The notes under the pieces: model-generated
The model's database searches: none
Told to the model about the DNA's origin: nothing
Seen by the model: only the letters and a program-made list of their open reading frames with translations
NCBI RefSeq assembly: GCF_003939025.1
Contig: NZ_RQIH01000023.1
Location: 23,176 to 87,175, forward strand
Direction: 5' to 3'
DNA: 64,000 bases
Source: Rhizobium sophoriradicis
GTDB taxonomy: Bacteria > Pseudomonadota > Alphaproteobacteria > Rhizobiales > Rhizobiaceae
Shown here: positions 26,598 through 35,447 of the stretch, piece by piece
How the letters are laid out: each line of letters starts with the position of its first letter
How positions within the stretch are numbered: the first letter of the stretch is position 1
Made by a program: the position numbers and the translations under genes

Positions 26598-27842
26598 TCA
26601 ACCCGGCCGTCTTCTGAAGACGCCGGCTGCTCCGTCTCTGTGGCTGGACAGTTGTTGCTCAATGAGACCGGACAGGCGATCGCGGAATACGGCCGAGGAG
26701 AATTTCAGCGAATGCGCGCGGATTGCATGCGGATCGATATCGTCCTCGACCTCTTCGAATGCTGCCATCGTTTCCAAAAGGGCTTCCGTCGTCTGCTCAG
26801 CGAAGCGAAAGCCGACCTGCGGCGCGGATACGGTTTCCCGGGCGCCGCCCGCATCGAAGGCCAAAACCGGCCGCCCTGATGCCATCGCTTCAACCGGCAG
26901 GATGCCGAAATCCTCCGTGCCCGGAAACAACAAGGCCCTGCATCGCGACAGGTGATCGCGCAGCACGTTGAAAGGCTGATGGCCGAGAAACTGAACGGTC
27001 GGCCCGGCGATCGACTTCAGGTAAGGGAGTTGTTCGCCCTCGCCGATCACCACCAGTTTCCGGCCGGCCTCGGTGCAGGCGCGCACGGCGATATCCGGCC
27101 GCTTGTAGGTGGTTAGCTGTCCCGCATAGAGGTAGAATTCGCCTTTCCCCTTGCCCACGGCAAAATCGTCGGTCGCAACCGGCGGATGGATAACGACGGC
27201 GTCCCGATCGTAGAACCGTCGGATGCGGCTTGCGACATATTCGGAGTTGGCGACGAACACATCGACGCGTGAGGACGTCGTCACGTCCCAGGCGCGCAGC
27301 ACGGGCGCGGTAATTGACATCAGGGCACGTCCCACCCAGGGCAGGCCATGGCGATAGACATGGAACTGATCCCAGATGTAGCGCATCGGCGAATGGCAGT
27401 AGCAGACATGGAGGGCGTCGGCGCGTGTGATGATGCCTTTGGCGGGGCCGGATTCGCTCGACAGCACAAGGTCGTAATCCTGCAGATCGAACTGCTCAAG
27501 CGCAAAGGGCATCAGCGGCAGCATCTTGGTGTAGTGTCGCTGAGCGCCGGGGATCTTCTGCAGGAAGGACGTGCGAATGTTGCGCGTCTTCAGAAAATCG
27601 CTGATGCGATCCCGGTTGCAGACGAGGGTGAAGATGTCGGCCTGCGGGAACATCCGGCACAGCTCTTCCAGAACCTTCTCGCCGCCGCGCATCGAAACGA
27701 GCCAGTAATGTACGATGGCGACACGAAGTTGCCCGCTCTCTTTTGAGGTTCCGGCCTCGGTGACGCGTCTTTTCGCCATAACAGGCGCATCGGTCAAAAA
27801 CAGCCTCGCGTCGGGAAGGGAGGTCGCCGCTTTAAGGGTCAA
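26598..27842 (-). CDS. GT4-family glycosyltransferase
   Basis: Glycosyltransferase of family 4 (GT-B fold), cytoplasmic or membrane-associated, adding a sugar to the lipid-linked EPS repeat. Conserved N-terminal segment VAIVHYWLVSMRGGEKVLEE, a GEGEQLPYL strand and the nucleotide-sugar-binding FPGTEDFGILPVEAMASGRP near the C-terminus are clear. Two starts are possible. TTG at 27842 overlaps the upstream stop (TTGA) and has GGAG seven bases upstream, giving 414 residues; ATG at 27779 gives 393 residues but lacks a ribosome binding site. The TTG is preferred here. Confidence 0.88.
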   Translation of the reverse strand: MTLKAATSLPDARLFLTDAPVMAKRRVTEAGTSKESGQLRVAIVHYWLVSMRGGEKVLEELCRMFPQADIFTLVCNRDRISDFLKTRNIRTSFLQKIPGAQRHYTKMLPLMPFALEQFDLQDYDLVLSSESGPAKGIITRADALHVCYCHSPMRYIWDQFHVYRHGLPWVGRALMSITAPVLRAWDVTTSSRVDVFVANSEYVASRIRRFYDRDAVVIHPPVATDDFAVGKGKGEFYLYAGQLTTYKRPDIAVRACTEAGRKLVVIGEGEQLPYLKSIAGPTVQFLGHQPFNVLRDHLSRCRALLFPGTEDFGILPVEAMASGRPVLAFDAGGARETVSAPQVGFRFAEQTTEALLETMAAFEEVEDDIDPHAIRAHSLKFSSAVFRDRLSGLIEQQLSSHRDGAAGVFRRRPG

Positions 27843-29185
27843 CTGAATACTCCTTGTATCGCCACACCGTCTGCCGGCTCGGAAACCGCATTCGTCGAAA
27901 TCAGGCTGTAATATTCGGCAAGAAGCGCATCGCGCCATTCCTCGTGTGTCGTGGCGAGATCCGGCGACAGCCGGAAGGCCAGCTCGCTCATGGCGCGGAC
28001 CTCTTGCGCGGGCATTTGACTGAACCGCGTCAAAGTATCGGCAAAGGCACTTTCATCGGCGGTGTCGCAGGCAAGTGCCATGCCGGCTCTTTCCATTTCT
28101 TCGGCGAGAAAGGCGCTCCGCGACATGATGACGGGCAGACCGCTTCTTGCCGCTTCGATAGCGACGAGACCGAACGGCTCGGGATAGCGCGAGGGCATCA
28201 ACAGCGCACGCGCCTTGCGGATGATCGGCCCTATCTCCGCATGCGACTGCCAGCCGACTGCCCTGACATGATCTCCCGACGCTGCGACCCGCGGCATCAG
28301 CGGCCCGTCGCCGATCACGCAGAGCCTGACACCGGCTCGGCGCGTGGCGGCGACGGCGTCCTCAACGCCTTTCTCCTCGTCCAGCCGTCCGATGAACACG
28401 AACTCGTCGTTGGCTTCCGCTTCGATGCGGTTGATGGAGAGTGGAGCGACGGGATTGCGGATCGTCGTCAGCCGTTCTGGCCGATAGCCGGCGCCGACCA
28501 GAAAACTCGCCATCTTCTCATGCAGCAGGATGATCCGGCCGAATTCAGCCTGACCCTTCAGCAGCCGAAGGATATTCGAGCCGCGGGCAACCCGCCACAA
28601 TTTGTGCGAATAACTTCTCTTGTCGCAAGCCGTCGCAATGCAGCCTCCGCCAAGCGGGCGTCGTAGGCAGATTTCCTGCGACTGATAGTCGAAGAAGGCG
28701 CCATTGGGGCAGGCCGTGAAGAAATCATGAGCGTGAACCACGCACCGTCCGGCGACCGGCGCCAGTGCCTTGAAAATCGCGGGAGACAGGATCTGGTGCC
28801 AGCCATGCACATGGTAGACGGTGTTGACGGTATCTTTTTCGGCAATCCAGTTCGCCGCCATGCGGACGGCAGCGCCGTTGTGAATGCCGGTGACGAATGC
28901 CTTCGCACGCTCGGCGCTGAGCAGGTCGCGGCTGTTCAGCCCGAACATCGAGATCCCGAGCGCGACAAGCTCCGCATTGGCCGCATCATCCCCGCTGATA
29001 TAGGTCACCGGGATGTCGAGCCCGCGAAAAAGCTTGGCAGACAGTACCGCCAGGGCTGTCGCACCGCCTTTGGCCACCGAATAGTCGTCAATCACGACCA
29101 CGCGATCGATCTTTGCCGTGCGTGGGCCGGGAAGGCGGCCAATGCTTGCGGTGGATCGAAGGCCCTCGGAAAGCGACGGGCGCAT
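27839..29185 (-). CDS. GT4-family glycosyltransferase
   Basis: 448-residue GT-B glycosyltransferase. A long N-terminal domain (residues 25-215) has VVVIDDYSVAKGGATALAVL and a cysteine-rich patch (FTACPNG, then ICLRRPLGGGCIATACDKRS). The C-terminal GT4 domain contains FVFIGRLDEEKGVEDAVAAT near residue 270 and MPSRYPEPFGLVAIEAARSG near 345, the donor-binding E-x7-E pattern. It overlaps the Crp-like gene by one base upstream and the next GT4 gene downstream. Sugar donor and linkage are unknown. Confidence 0.88.
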   Translation of the reverse strand: MRPSLSEGLRSTASIGRLPGPRTAKIDRVVVIDDYSVAKGGATALAVLSAKLFRGLDIPVTYISGDDAANAELVALGISMFGLNSRDLLSAERAKAFVTGIHNGAAVRMAANWIAEKDTVNTVYHVHGWHQILSPAIFKALAPVAGRCVVHAHDFFTACPNGAFFDYQSQEICLRRPLGGGCIATACDKRSYSHKLWRVARGSNILRLLKGQAEFGRIILLHEKMASFLVGAGYRPERLTTIRNPVAPLSINRIEAEANDEFVFIGRLDEEKGVEDAVAATRRAGVRLCVIGDGPLMPRVAASGDHVRAVGWQSHAEIGPIIRKARALLMPSRYPEPFGLVAIEAARSGLPVIMSRSAFLAEEMERAGMALACDTADESAFADTLTRFSQMPAQEVRAMSELAFRLSPDLATTHEEWRDALLAEYYSLISTNAVSEPADGVAIQGVFS

Positions 29186-29922
29186 TACTTCACCAAAACC
29201 GCGCCGTTGGCACAGGCTTCAAGCGCCTTGCGGTTGAGAATGCGGATCTTGCCCTGCCCCCCGTCGATGATCTTGCCTTCCCGCAGGCGCCGAAGGGATT
29301 GATTGACCTTCTCGCGCGACGCCGGCAGCGTCGCGGCCAGGTCATTTTGGGAGATGATCAGTTCGTCCCCGCTGTTTACAACGTCTTTTCCATAAACAGC
29401 CGAAAGCCTCAGCAGTGTGCTGGCTAGCCTCGACTGCAGGCTCGACGCCGCATTCGAAATGATCCGGAGTTCAAGCTCCGAAATACGCGCCAGCGCCCTG
29501 GAAAAAACCTTTTCGCGGAAGGAGGCATCACTGGCGTATTTGTCGCGCAACAGGCGACCTTCGAAGAAATGCAGCTCGCAGTTGGAGCCGGCTCGGTATT
29601 CGAGGCTTACCGTCTGCCTGCGCAGAACCTCGAGCTCGCCGATCAGGCCTGATTTCGGAATGATCTCGACAATGAATTCCCTGCCGTCGGGCAGCATCGT
29701 ACTTGCGTTAACCACCCCGGAATGCACGCGCGCGAACATATCGATAAGGACGCCGGCCCCGGCAATGACCTCGCCGCGCCGGAAACGCCGGACGCTCGAC
29801 CGGCAGGAAAGAAATTCATCGTCAAGCACGATGCGGCTGCCGAGATGACTGCCGCCGCTGGCCGATATCGTCGGCTTACCGATGCCGGCCCTGCGATCTG
29901 ATGCGTGTGTCACCCCGTCCAT
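29185..29922 (-). CDS. Crp/Fnr-family transcriptional regulator of the EPS locus
   Basis: 245-residue regulator with an N-terminal cyclic-nucleotide-binding-type beta-barrel (about residues 35-150) and a C-terminal Crp helix-turn-helix (ISQNDLAATLPASREKVNQS, then LRRLREGKIID). Its barrel lacks the usual RxAT cAMP-binding pattern, and there are no Fnr-type N-terminal cysteines, so the signal is unknown. ATG 29922 is eight bases after GGAG and is preferred to upstream in-frame starts. It heads the minus-strand EPS operon and faces the priming transferase operon across 473 bp. A broken paralogue lies at 39874-40573. Confidence 0.88.
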   Translation of the reverse strand: MDGVTHASDRRAGIGKPTISASGGSHLGSRIVLDDEFLSCRSSVRRFRRGEVIAGAGVLIDMFARVHSGVVNASTMLPDGREFIVEIIPKSGLIGELEVLRRQTVSLEYRAGSNCELHFFEGRLLRDKYASDASFREKVFSRALARISELELRIISNAASSLQSRLASTLLRLSAVYGKDVVNSGDELIISQNDLAATLPASREKVNQSLRRLREGKIIDGGQGKIRILNRKALEACANGAVLVK

Positions 29923-30395
29923 GCGCATAACTCCAATACTCGAATAACGACAAAAATGCTGCACCGCACCATTTATATTACCTTAATATCCAAGTCAAAT
30001 TACATCTCCAATAATCAACGTACATATTGAGATTACAATTAGTCGAAAAAACAAAAATACATCAATATATCGCGTTAAGAACCTCGAGAAGATCAAATAA
30101 AGCGCATCTGATTGAAATTTACGCTCATCGACAAGTCTTGATGATTAAAAAATACCATTAATCCGAATGACGATATCACAAATATAGATGTATCTACGCG
30201 CCATAACCACGATTTGGTAGTTTATATCCTGATTTAGAATCAAAATAGTTTGCCAGACGCCACGATCGGGTCTCTCTTCTGCGGTTTCCTAGCATAAAGT
30301 ATTTATTAAGGATTATGACTTTGGTAACAGACAACAAGAGTGCGGCGCAGCAAATTTCGAACGGTTGTTAATCGGAAAGTTTTTGGAGACCCCCA
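29923..30395. other. AT-rich divergent promoter region of the EPS locus
   Basis: A 473-bp non-coding stretch, strikingly AT-rich from about 29970 to 30240 compared with the flanking genes. It separates the Crp-like operon from the priming transferase operon and includes the conserved element at 30294-30335. A large AT-rich regulatory region of this kind is usual for rhizobial EPS loci. Confidence 0.7.
30294..30335 (+). promoter_or_regulatory. 42-bp conserved upstream element, copy 1
   Basis: This stretch, containing ATTTATT and ATTATGAC followed by ACAGAC, is identical at 33 of 42 positions, without gaps, to 40874-40915. In both copies the element begins exactly 102 bp before the ATG of an ExoY/PssA-like transferase gene. 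It is probably the promoter or an activator site. Confidence 0.6.
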
Positions 30396-31097
30396 ATGGC
30401 ATGGGATGCACATAGTTTCGAGGCATGGTCGCGTGTCGAACGGTCTGCGAAAGACGGCGACCTCTATGCGTCCCGGCCTCGTACAGCGGGCAGATCGGTC
30501 AAGCGCGCACTCGACCTTCAGTTGGCGATCACCGCCCTGGTCCTGCTTTCCCCGCTTCTGCTGCTCGTCGCAATGATCGTGAAATTCTCCGACCGCGGCC
30601 CAGTCTTCTATTCCCATACGCGCATCGGCTTCGGCGGAGCGCCGTTCGGATGCCTCAAGTTTCGCACGATGAAGACCGATGCGAGCGCGCAGCTGTCCGA
30701 ATTGCTGCAAAACAGCGCGGCTGCGCGCAGCGAATGGGAAGCGACGCGCAAGCTGAAGGATGATCCGAGGATCACCGCCGTCGGCGACATTCTGCGACGG
30801 TCGAGCCTCGACGAGCTCCCCCAGTTGTTCAATGTGCTGCGTGGCGAAATGAGCCTGGTCGGACCGCGGCCGATCACCGCCGAAGAATTGCCGCGCTACG
30901 GCGAGCACATCTGGGCCTACATGGCCGTCCGTCCTGGACTGACCGGTCACTGGCAGACCAGCGGGCGCAACGATGTCAGCTATGAACACCGGGTTTCCCT
31001 CGACGTTCACTACCTCAATAACTGGTCGCTCGGCCGGGACTTGATCATCATCGCCAAGACGATCCCAGCTCTGTTTTCGCAGCGTGGCTCGTACTGA
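30396..31097 (+). CDS. EPS priming sugar transferase (ExoY/PssA-like)
   Basis: Polyprenyl-phosphate hexose-1-phosphate transferase that starts EPS repeat synthesis at the inner membrane, 233 residues. A re-entrant or membrane helix spans residues 42-62. The catalytic core is intact: KFRTMKTDA, KLKDDPRITAVG, the SSLDELPQL motif with the catalytic Asp139-Glu140 dyad, MSLVGPRP and the RPGLTGHWQ segment, with the C-terminus ending QRGSY as in PssA. ATG 30396 follows GGAGAC. It is the first gene of the forward EPS operon. Confidence 0.93.
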   Translation: MAWDAHSFEAWSRVERSAKDGDLYASRPRTAGRSVKRALDLQLAITALVLLSPLLLLVAMIVKFSDRGPVFYSHTRIGFGGAPFGCLKFRTMKTDASAQLSELLQNSAAARSEWEATRKLKDDPRITAVGDILRRSSLDELPQLFNVLRGEMSLVGPRPITAEELPRYGEHIWAYMAVRPGLTGHWQTSGRNDVSYEHRVSLDVHYLNNWSLGRDLIIIAKTIPALFSQRGSY

Positions 31098-31211
31098 GTA
31101 TCGAAGGAGAAAGCTGCCGAACATGTCCGTCGGAAGACACGCCCCCTTCGTCCCCTCCAGGCTGCCAGTATCTCGTAACTCCGTAATCTCGCCAGTTTGG
31201 ATTAGGACGAC

Positions 31212-32978
31212 ATGACCTCAAGCACAATCTTCAGCGGTGTTTCCCCGATATCCCTGCCTGCCGCCGCAGCCGCTGGCGGGAACTCGCCGCTGACCCTGCG
31301 GGACATGCTGTTTTTTCTTAAAATGCGCTGGCTATGGATCCTGGCCACGACCTTTGCCTTCCTTGTTATCGCCGGCAGCTACCTTCTCACCGCCGCGCCG
31401 ACTTATGTTGCCAGCACGCAACTTGTCATCTTCCCCCAGGTGAACAGCTCCGAAGCTCAAAGAGCCTTCGCGGAAGATGCATTCATCGAAGGGCAGCTGG
31501 AGATTGCCAGATCAAGCGATGTCGTCGACGGAACGGTAAGAGCGCTCGACCTTGATAGCGATCCCGACTTTGTCGATTGGAAACCTTCGCTTCTGGACAA
31601 GTCGAAGGACTGGCTTCTGAGAATTTCTGCTCAAATGGATACGGGGCAGGAAGCGGCAGGCATGAGAGCGAGTGATACCCCATCCAGACCGCGGACGGAG
31701 CAGGAACAGCTCCACGACCTGGCAATCGCCACCCTACAGAACATGATGGCCTTACGCCGGATCGGGAATTCCACGATCATCGAGATATCAGCTGCAGCGT
31801 CGACCCCTCAGAAGGCCGTCGCCATCGCTGATACGCTCGCCAGGCAATATATCCAGAAGAATATCGCAATGAAGGCCGATTCCTCCCGCCAATACAGCGA
31901 CTGGCTGGAGAAATTCGTGAGGGAGCAACAGCGTGGGCTCGCCGATGCCTCCAGCGCCCTGAACACATTCAACAGCAACCCGCGCGACCAGTTCAAGCTT
32001 GCGGAGCTGCAGAGCGCGACCGATGCCCGCCGCGCCCTTTATGAAAGCACGCTGACCCAGCTTACCGAAGCCAAGCAGCGCATAACCTACCCCGTATCCG
32101 ACGCCACGATCGTCTCACGGGCCACGCTACCTCTTTCAAAGGCGAGGCCGCGCAGCACGCTCATCTTTGCCTTTGCCGGGGCGGTCGGCCTTGGCGTCGG
32201 CCTGGCGCTCGCCATGGTAAGGCACGCCAGCGACCGCCGGATCGTCCGTCCTCAGCAGATCGCGGATGCCGGCGGAGTGCCCATCGTCACCGTGCTGGCA
32301 AGATCGAAGCAGAACCGGAATGGGCACTCAGCCGGCGTCCTCGCCGCCGACGCGGGCAGCATGAATACGGCCGCCTATCCAGTTATTCCCGGCATGGCGG
32401 AATTGAGCGCAACCGTCGTCGGCCTTCGGCGCAAACGCCGCGTCGTCATCGGAATCGTCGCCGTCGATACGGGCAGCGGGACATCGACCATTGCATGCCA
32501 ACTGGCGGTGCTGTCGTCGAAGTCAGGGGCGCAGACGCTGCTCATCGATGCGGCAGCGCAGAATTCCTCGCTCAGCAAATTGATCGCGCCTCATAGTTCC
32601 AAAGGTCTCGTCGATGTTCTCGACAATGGCGAACTGATCCAGACGGCGGCGTTGCCCCTCACCCCGACCCTGAAATTCCTTCCACTCGGGAAGGTAGAAG
32701 CCGTGACGCCGGCCGTTCGTCTAAGTTCCCGCCGCACGCAGTTGAGCTTCGCCGACCTGAAAAAGGAATTCGACGCCATATTCGTCGATATTTCCGCCTT
32801 CTCGACTTCCCCCGACGCCAATGCGATCGCGCCGGAGCTGGATGGCGTCCTCGTCGTCACCTCGCATGGGCGTACTTCGATCGACGATACCGTGCGCGTT
32901 ATCGAGACCATGCGCAATGTCGGCGCCGAGATCCTCGGCGCGGTCATCAACCATGCACCGAAGAGAATAGAGTCATGA
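31212..32978 (+). CDS. ExoP/Wzc-like polysaccharide co-polymerase with degenerate ATPase domain
   Basis: 588-residue chain-length regulator of the Wzz/PCP-2 type. TM1 (residues 42-60) and TM2 (about 315-337) flank a periplasmic domain with a coiled-coil stretch (about 225-290). The cytoplasmic part resembles a BY-kinase but the Walker A equivalent (DTGSGTST, residues 419-426) has Thr instead of Lys, the A' motif (LLIDAAAQ) lacks the second Asp, and there is no Tyr-rich tail. It probably shapes chain length without autophosphorylation. It overlaps the next gene by 4 bp. Confidence 0.88.
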   Translation: MTSSTIFSGVSPISLPAAAAAGGNSPLTLRDMLFFLKMRWLWILATTFAFLVIAGSYLLTAAPTYVASTQLVIFPQVNSSEAQRAFAEDAFIEGQLEIARSSDVVDGTVRALDLDSDPDFVDWKPSLLDKSKDWLLRISAQMDTGQEAAGMRASDTPSRPRTEQEQLHDLAIATLQNMMALRRIGNSTIIEISAAASTPQKAVAIADTLARQYIQKNIAMKADSSRQYSDWLEKFVREQQRGLADASSALNTFNSNPRDQFKLAELQSATDARRALYESTLTQLTEAKQRITYPVSDATIVSRATLPLSKARPRSTLIFAFAGAVGLGVGLALAMVRHASDRRIVRPQQIADAGGVPIVTVLARSKQNRNGHSAGVLAADAGSMNTAAYPVIPGMAELSATVVGLRRKRRVVIGIVAVDTGSGTSTIACQLAVLSSKSGAQTLLIDAAAQNSSLSKLIAPHSSKGLVDVLDNGELIQTAALPLTPTLKFLPLGKVEAVTPAVRLSSRRTQLSFADLKKEFDAIFVDISAFSTSPDANAIAPELDGVLVVTSHGRTSIDDTVRVIETMRNVGAEILGAVINHAPKRIES

Positions 32979-33937
32979 TCTCCCCTTCGACAGGAACAGC
33001 AGGACAGGGCCGTCCATTGCGAATTGCCTTGGGGATCGCCTCGGCGGGTCGCCCTTCGATATTGCGGGAGACCATCGATTATCTCACCGGCCTGCCGGAC
33101 CAGGCGGAACGGCTCATCGTCTGCGTGCCCGTCATCGAGGATGCGGCCGGGCTTGCCGACCGCCGCGACGTGGACGTCATCGTCGGCAGCCGCGGCCTGA
33201 CCGCCCAGCGCAATAGGATCATCCAGGCCGCCGCGGCTGATACGGACGTTCTGATCTTCCTCGATGACGACTTCATTCCCGCCGCGACTTTCCTATCGCG
33301 CATGGCGGCCGTCTTTGCAACAAAGCCGGACGTGGCAATCGCCACCGGCGAGGTGCTGGCCGACGGCGTGCTCGACGGGGGCCTCAGCATGGCGAAGGCC
33401 TTGGAGGTTCTCTATACGGCAGGCGAAGGCGCCGAGCACGTGGCGGATGTCTATAACGCCTATGGATGCAACATGGCGGTTCGCCTTGCGCCCGTCGTCG
33501 AGCACGCCCTGACCTTCGACGAGCAGTTGCCGCTTTACGGCTGGCTCGAAGATGTCGATTTCAGCAGGTCCGTCGCCCGCCACGGCCGGTCCGTCTATGT
33601 CGAAGGCGCCCGCGGCGTGCATCTCGGCGTCAGATCCGGACGCCAGCCCGGCCGAAGGCTCGGCTATTCGCAGGTCGCCAATCCTGTCTACCTGATCCGC
33701 AAGGGCACGATGTCGAAAGGCCGTGCAATCGCGCAGATCGGCCGCAATATCCTGGCTAATATGTCGGGCATCCTGTTGAAGGACCGGCTGATCGATCGGT
33801 GGGGACGTTTGAACGGCAATTTGCTGGCGCTGACCGATCTTGTCGTCGGTCGTGCCTCTCCGTCCCGCATTCTCGAATTCGGCACTTCCTCGCCGCACGA
33901 AATGCCTTCACCGTCGATCGCAACGGAGCGGAGATAG
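32975..33937 (+). CDS. GT2-family glycosyltransferase
   Basis: 320-residue GT-A glycosyltransferase. The N-terminal Rossmann-like region (LRIALGIASAGRPSILRETI) and the metal-binding FLDDDFIPAATFL motif near residue 90 are characteristic, with a GWLEDVDFSRSVARHGR acceptor-side motif near 190 containing the ED pair. It lies between the co-polymerase (4-bp overlap) and the export gene (4 bp gap) and so adds a sugar to the EPS repeat. Confidence 0.9.
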   Translation: MISPSTGTAGQGRPLRIALGIASAGRPSILRETIDYLTGLPDQAERLIVCVPVIEDAAGLADRRDVDVIVGSRGLTAQRNRIIQAAAADTDVLIFLDDDFIPAATFLSRMAAVFATKPDVAIATGEVLADGVLDGGLSMAKALEVLYTAGEGAEHVADVYNAYGCNMAVRLAPVVEHALTFDEQLPLYGWLEDVDFSRSVARHGRSVYVEGARGVHLGVRSGRQPGRRLGYSQVANPVYLIRKGTMSKGRAIAQIGRNILANMSGILLKDRLIDRWGRLNGNLLALTDLVVGRASPSRILEFGTSSPHEMPSPSIATERR

Positions 33938-33941
33938 ACCA

Positions 33942-35321
33942 ATGCAGCTAGCATCCCTGTTCCATCGACTCGTTTCCGCGACACTCGCCTTGCTGCCATT
34001 CGCCTGCCTGACCGGCTGGAGCGTCGCCCATGCGCAAACATTCACTCTCGTGCCGGAAGACAAGGTCAGGCTGCGCGTCGTCGAATGGCGGTCGTCGGAT
34101 TCCCGCTATGCCAGCTGGGAGGCCCTCGATGGCGTCTATACCATCGACGATGCCGGCAACCTGTCGATCCCGATCGCTGGCCACCTGCAGGCGAATGGAA
34201 AGACGACCGAGCAGCTTGCCGATGCCATTGCCAGCGCGCTGGCCGAAAAATCCGCACTTCCGGGCAAGCCGTATATCGCCCTGGAGATTGCCGAGCACGC
34301 ACCGATTTTCGTGACCGGAACCGTGCAAACCCCCGGCCGCTATCCGTTTGAACCCAACATGACGGTGATGAAGGCCGTCAGCATCGCCGGCGGCTTCCTC
34401 AGAGAACGCGAGGACAACACCTATTTCGAGCGCGACCGGATCCAGGCTGCCGGCGCCTACCGGACGGCCGTTATCAACCGGCGCGATCTCCTGATGCGAC
34501 AGGCGCGGCTGCGCGCCGAGATCGCCGGCCAACAGAGTTTCGAGATCCCCGACGAACTGGTGGGAACGCCCGACGTCGACAAGTTGAAGGCACAGGAATT
34601 GAACCTAATGCGGTTGCGGCGCGTCGATATCGACAGCCGGATCGAAGCGGCGAATGACCTGACCCGCCTCTATGGCCAACAGGTCGAATCGCTCACGGCC
34701 AAGATCAGTTCGCAAAAACGGCAGATCGACCTTGCCCAGAAGGAACTGGACAATGTCAACAGCCTGGTGAGCAAAGGCCTCGTCAGCAATTCCCGCCAGG
34801 TCTCTGTCGACCGCTGGGTGGCGGATGCGCAAGGCACCTTGATCGATCTCGAAGTCGCCCTGACCACGGCTCGCCAAGGCCTCAGCGAAGCCGACCGTTC
34901 CAAGATCAACATCGTCAACAGGCAGAACAGCGAAAACCAAGACCTGCTGAACCAGGTCAATCTCGCGATCGGCAGGGCGGCGATCGATATCCAGGTAGCC
35001 CAGCTCCTCGGCGAACAGGCCGGCTACGACGCTCAGCTCGCCCAGATCAACACGGACGCGCCGGGGCTCGGCCGGGCAAAAAAGAACTACAGGATCGTGC
35101 GTCGCAATGATGACGGAACCTCCCACGACATCGTGGCGGACGAGCAAACCGCATTGCTACCGCATGACCTCGTCGAGGTCGGTCTGGACACGGCCCCTCA
35201 AGCGCCATCCTCATCGCCGCAGACAGCACCGCAGAAACAGAGCTTGACGGTCCCGTCATCCGATGTGGCCCGAGACAATCGCTCCGCTCCCGGCTGGATA
35301 TCCCAGACCGGATCGAATTAG
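33942..35321 (+). CDS. Polysaccharide export protein (ExoF-like, OPX/SLBB)
   Basis: Periplasmic or outer-membrane polysaccharide export protein of 459 residues. Signal peptide (residues 1-31, cleavage after AHA), a poly-export domain (about 32-115) and an SLBB-type segment (FVTGTVQTPGRYPFEPNMTV near residue 125). A long coiled-coil region (about 205-350) follows, as in rhizobial ExoF/PssN-like proteins. The ATG at 33942 is four bases after the GT2 stop. It works with the co-polymerase and flippase in secretion. Confidence 0.88.
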   Translation: MQLASLFHRLVSATLALLPFACLTGWSVAHAQTFTLVPEDKVRLRVVEWRSSDSRYASWEALDGVYTIDDAGNLSIPIAGHLQANGKTTEQLADAIASALAEKSALPGKPYIALEIAEHAPIFVTGTVQTPGRYPFEPNMTVMKAVSIAGGFLREREDNTYFERDRIQAAGAYRTAVINRRDLLMRQARLRAEIAGQQSFEIPDELVGTPDVDKLKAQELNLMRLRRVDIDSRIEAANDLTRLYGQQVESLTAKISSQKRQIDLAQKELDNVNSLVSKGLVSNSRQVSVDRWVADAQGTLIDLEVALTTARQGLSEADRSKINIVNRQNSENQDLLNQVNLAIGRAAIDIQVAQLLGEQAGYDAQLAQINTDAPGLGRAKKNYRIVRRNDDGTSHDIVADEQTALLPHDLVEVGLDTAPQAPSSSPQTAPQKQSLTVPSSDVARDNRSAPGWISQTGSN

Positions 35322-35447
35322 GAGGCGATTGTGATCATCGACGACAGCCGGCGGGCTTTCGCCTCGCACATCCTGCCGAAAGCTGGATGCGACTTTTCGG
35401 CAAATGCCAGGCCTCGGCCGCTCATTCTTCTGCTTGGGATCTGAAGC

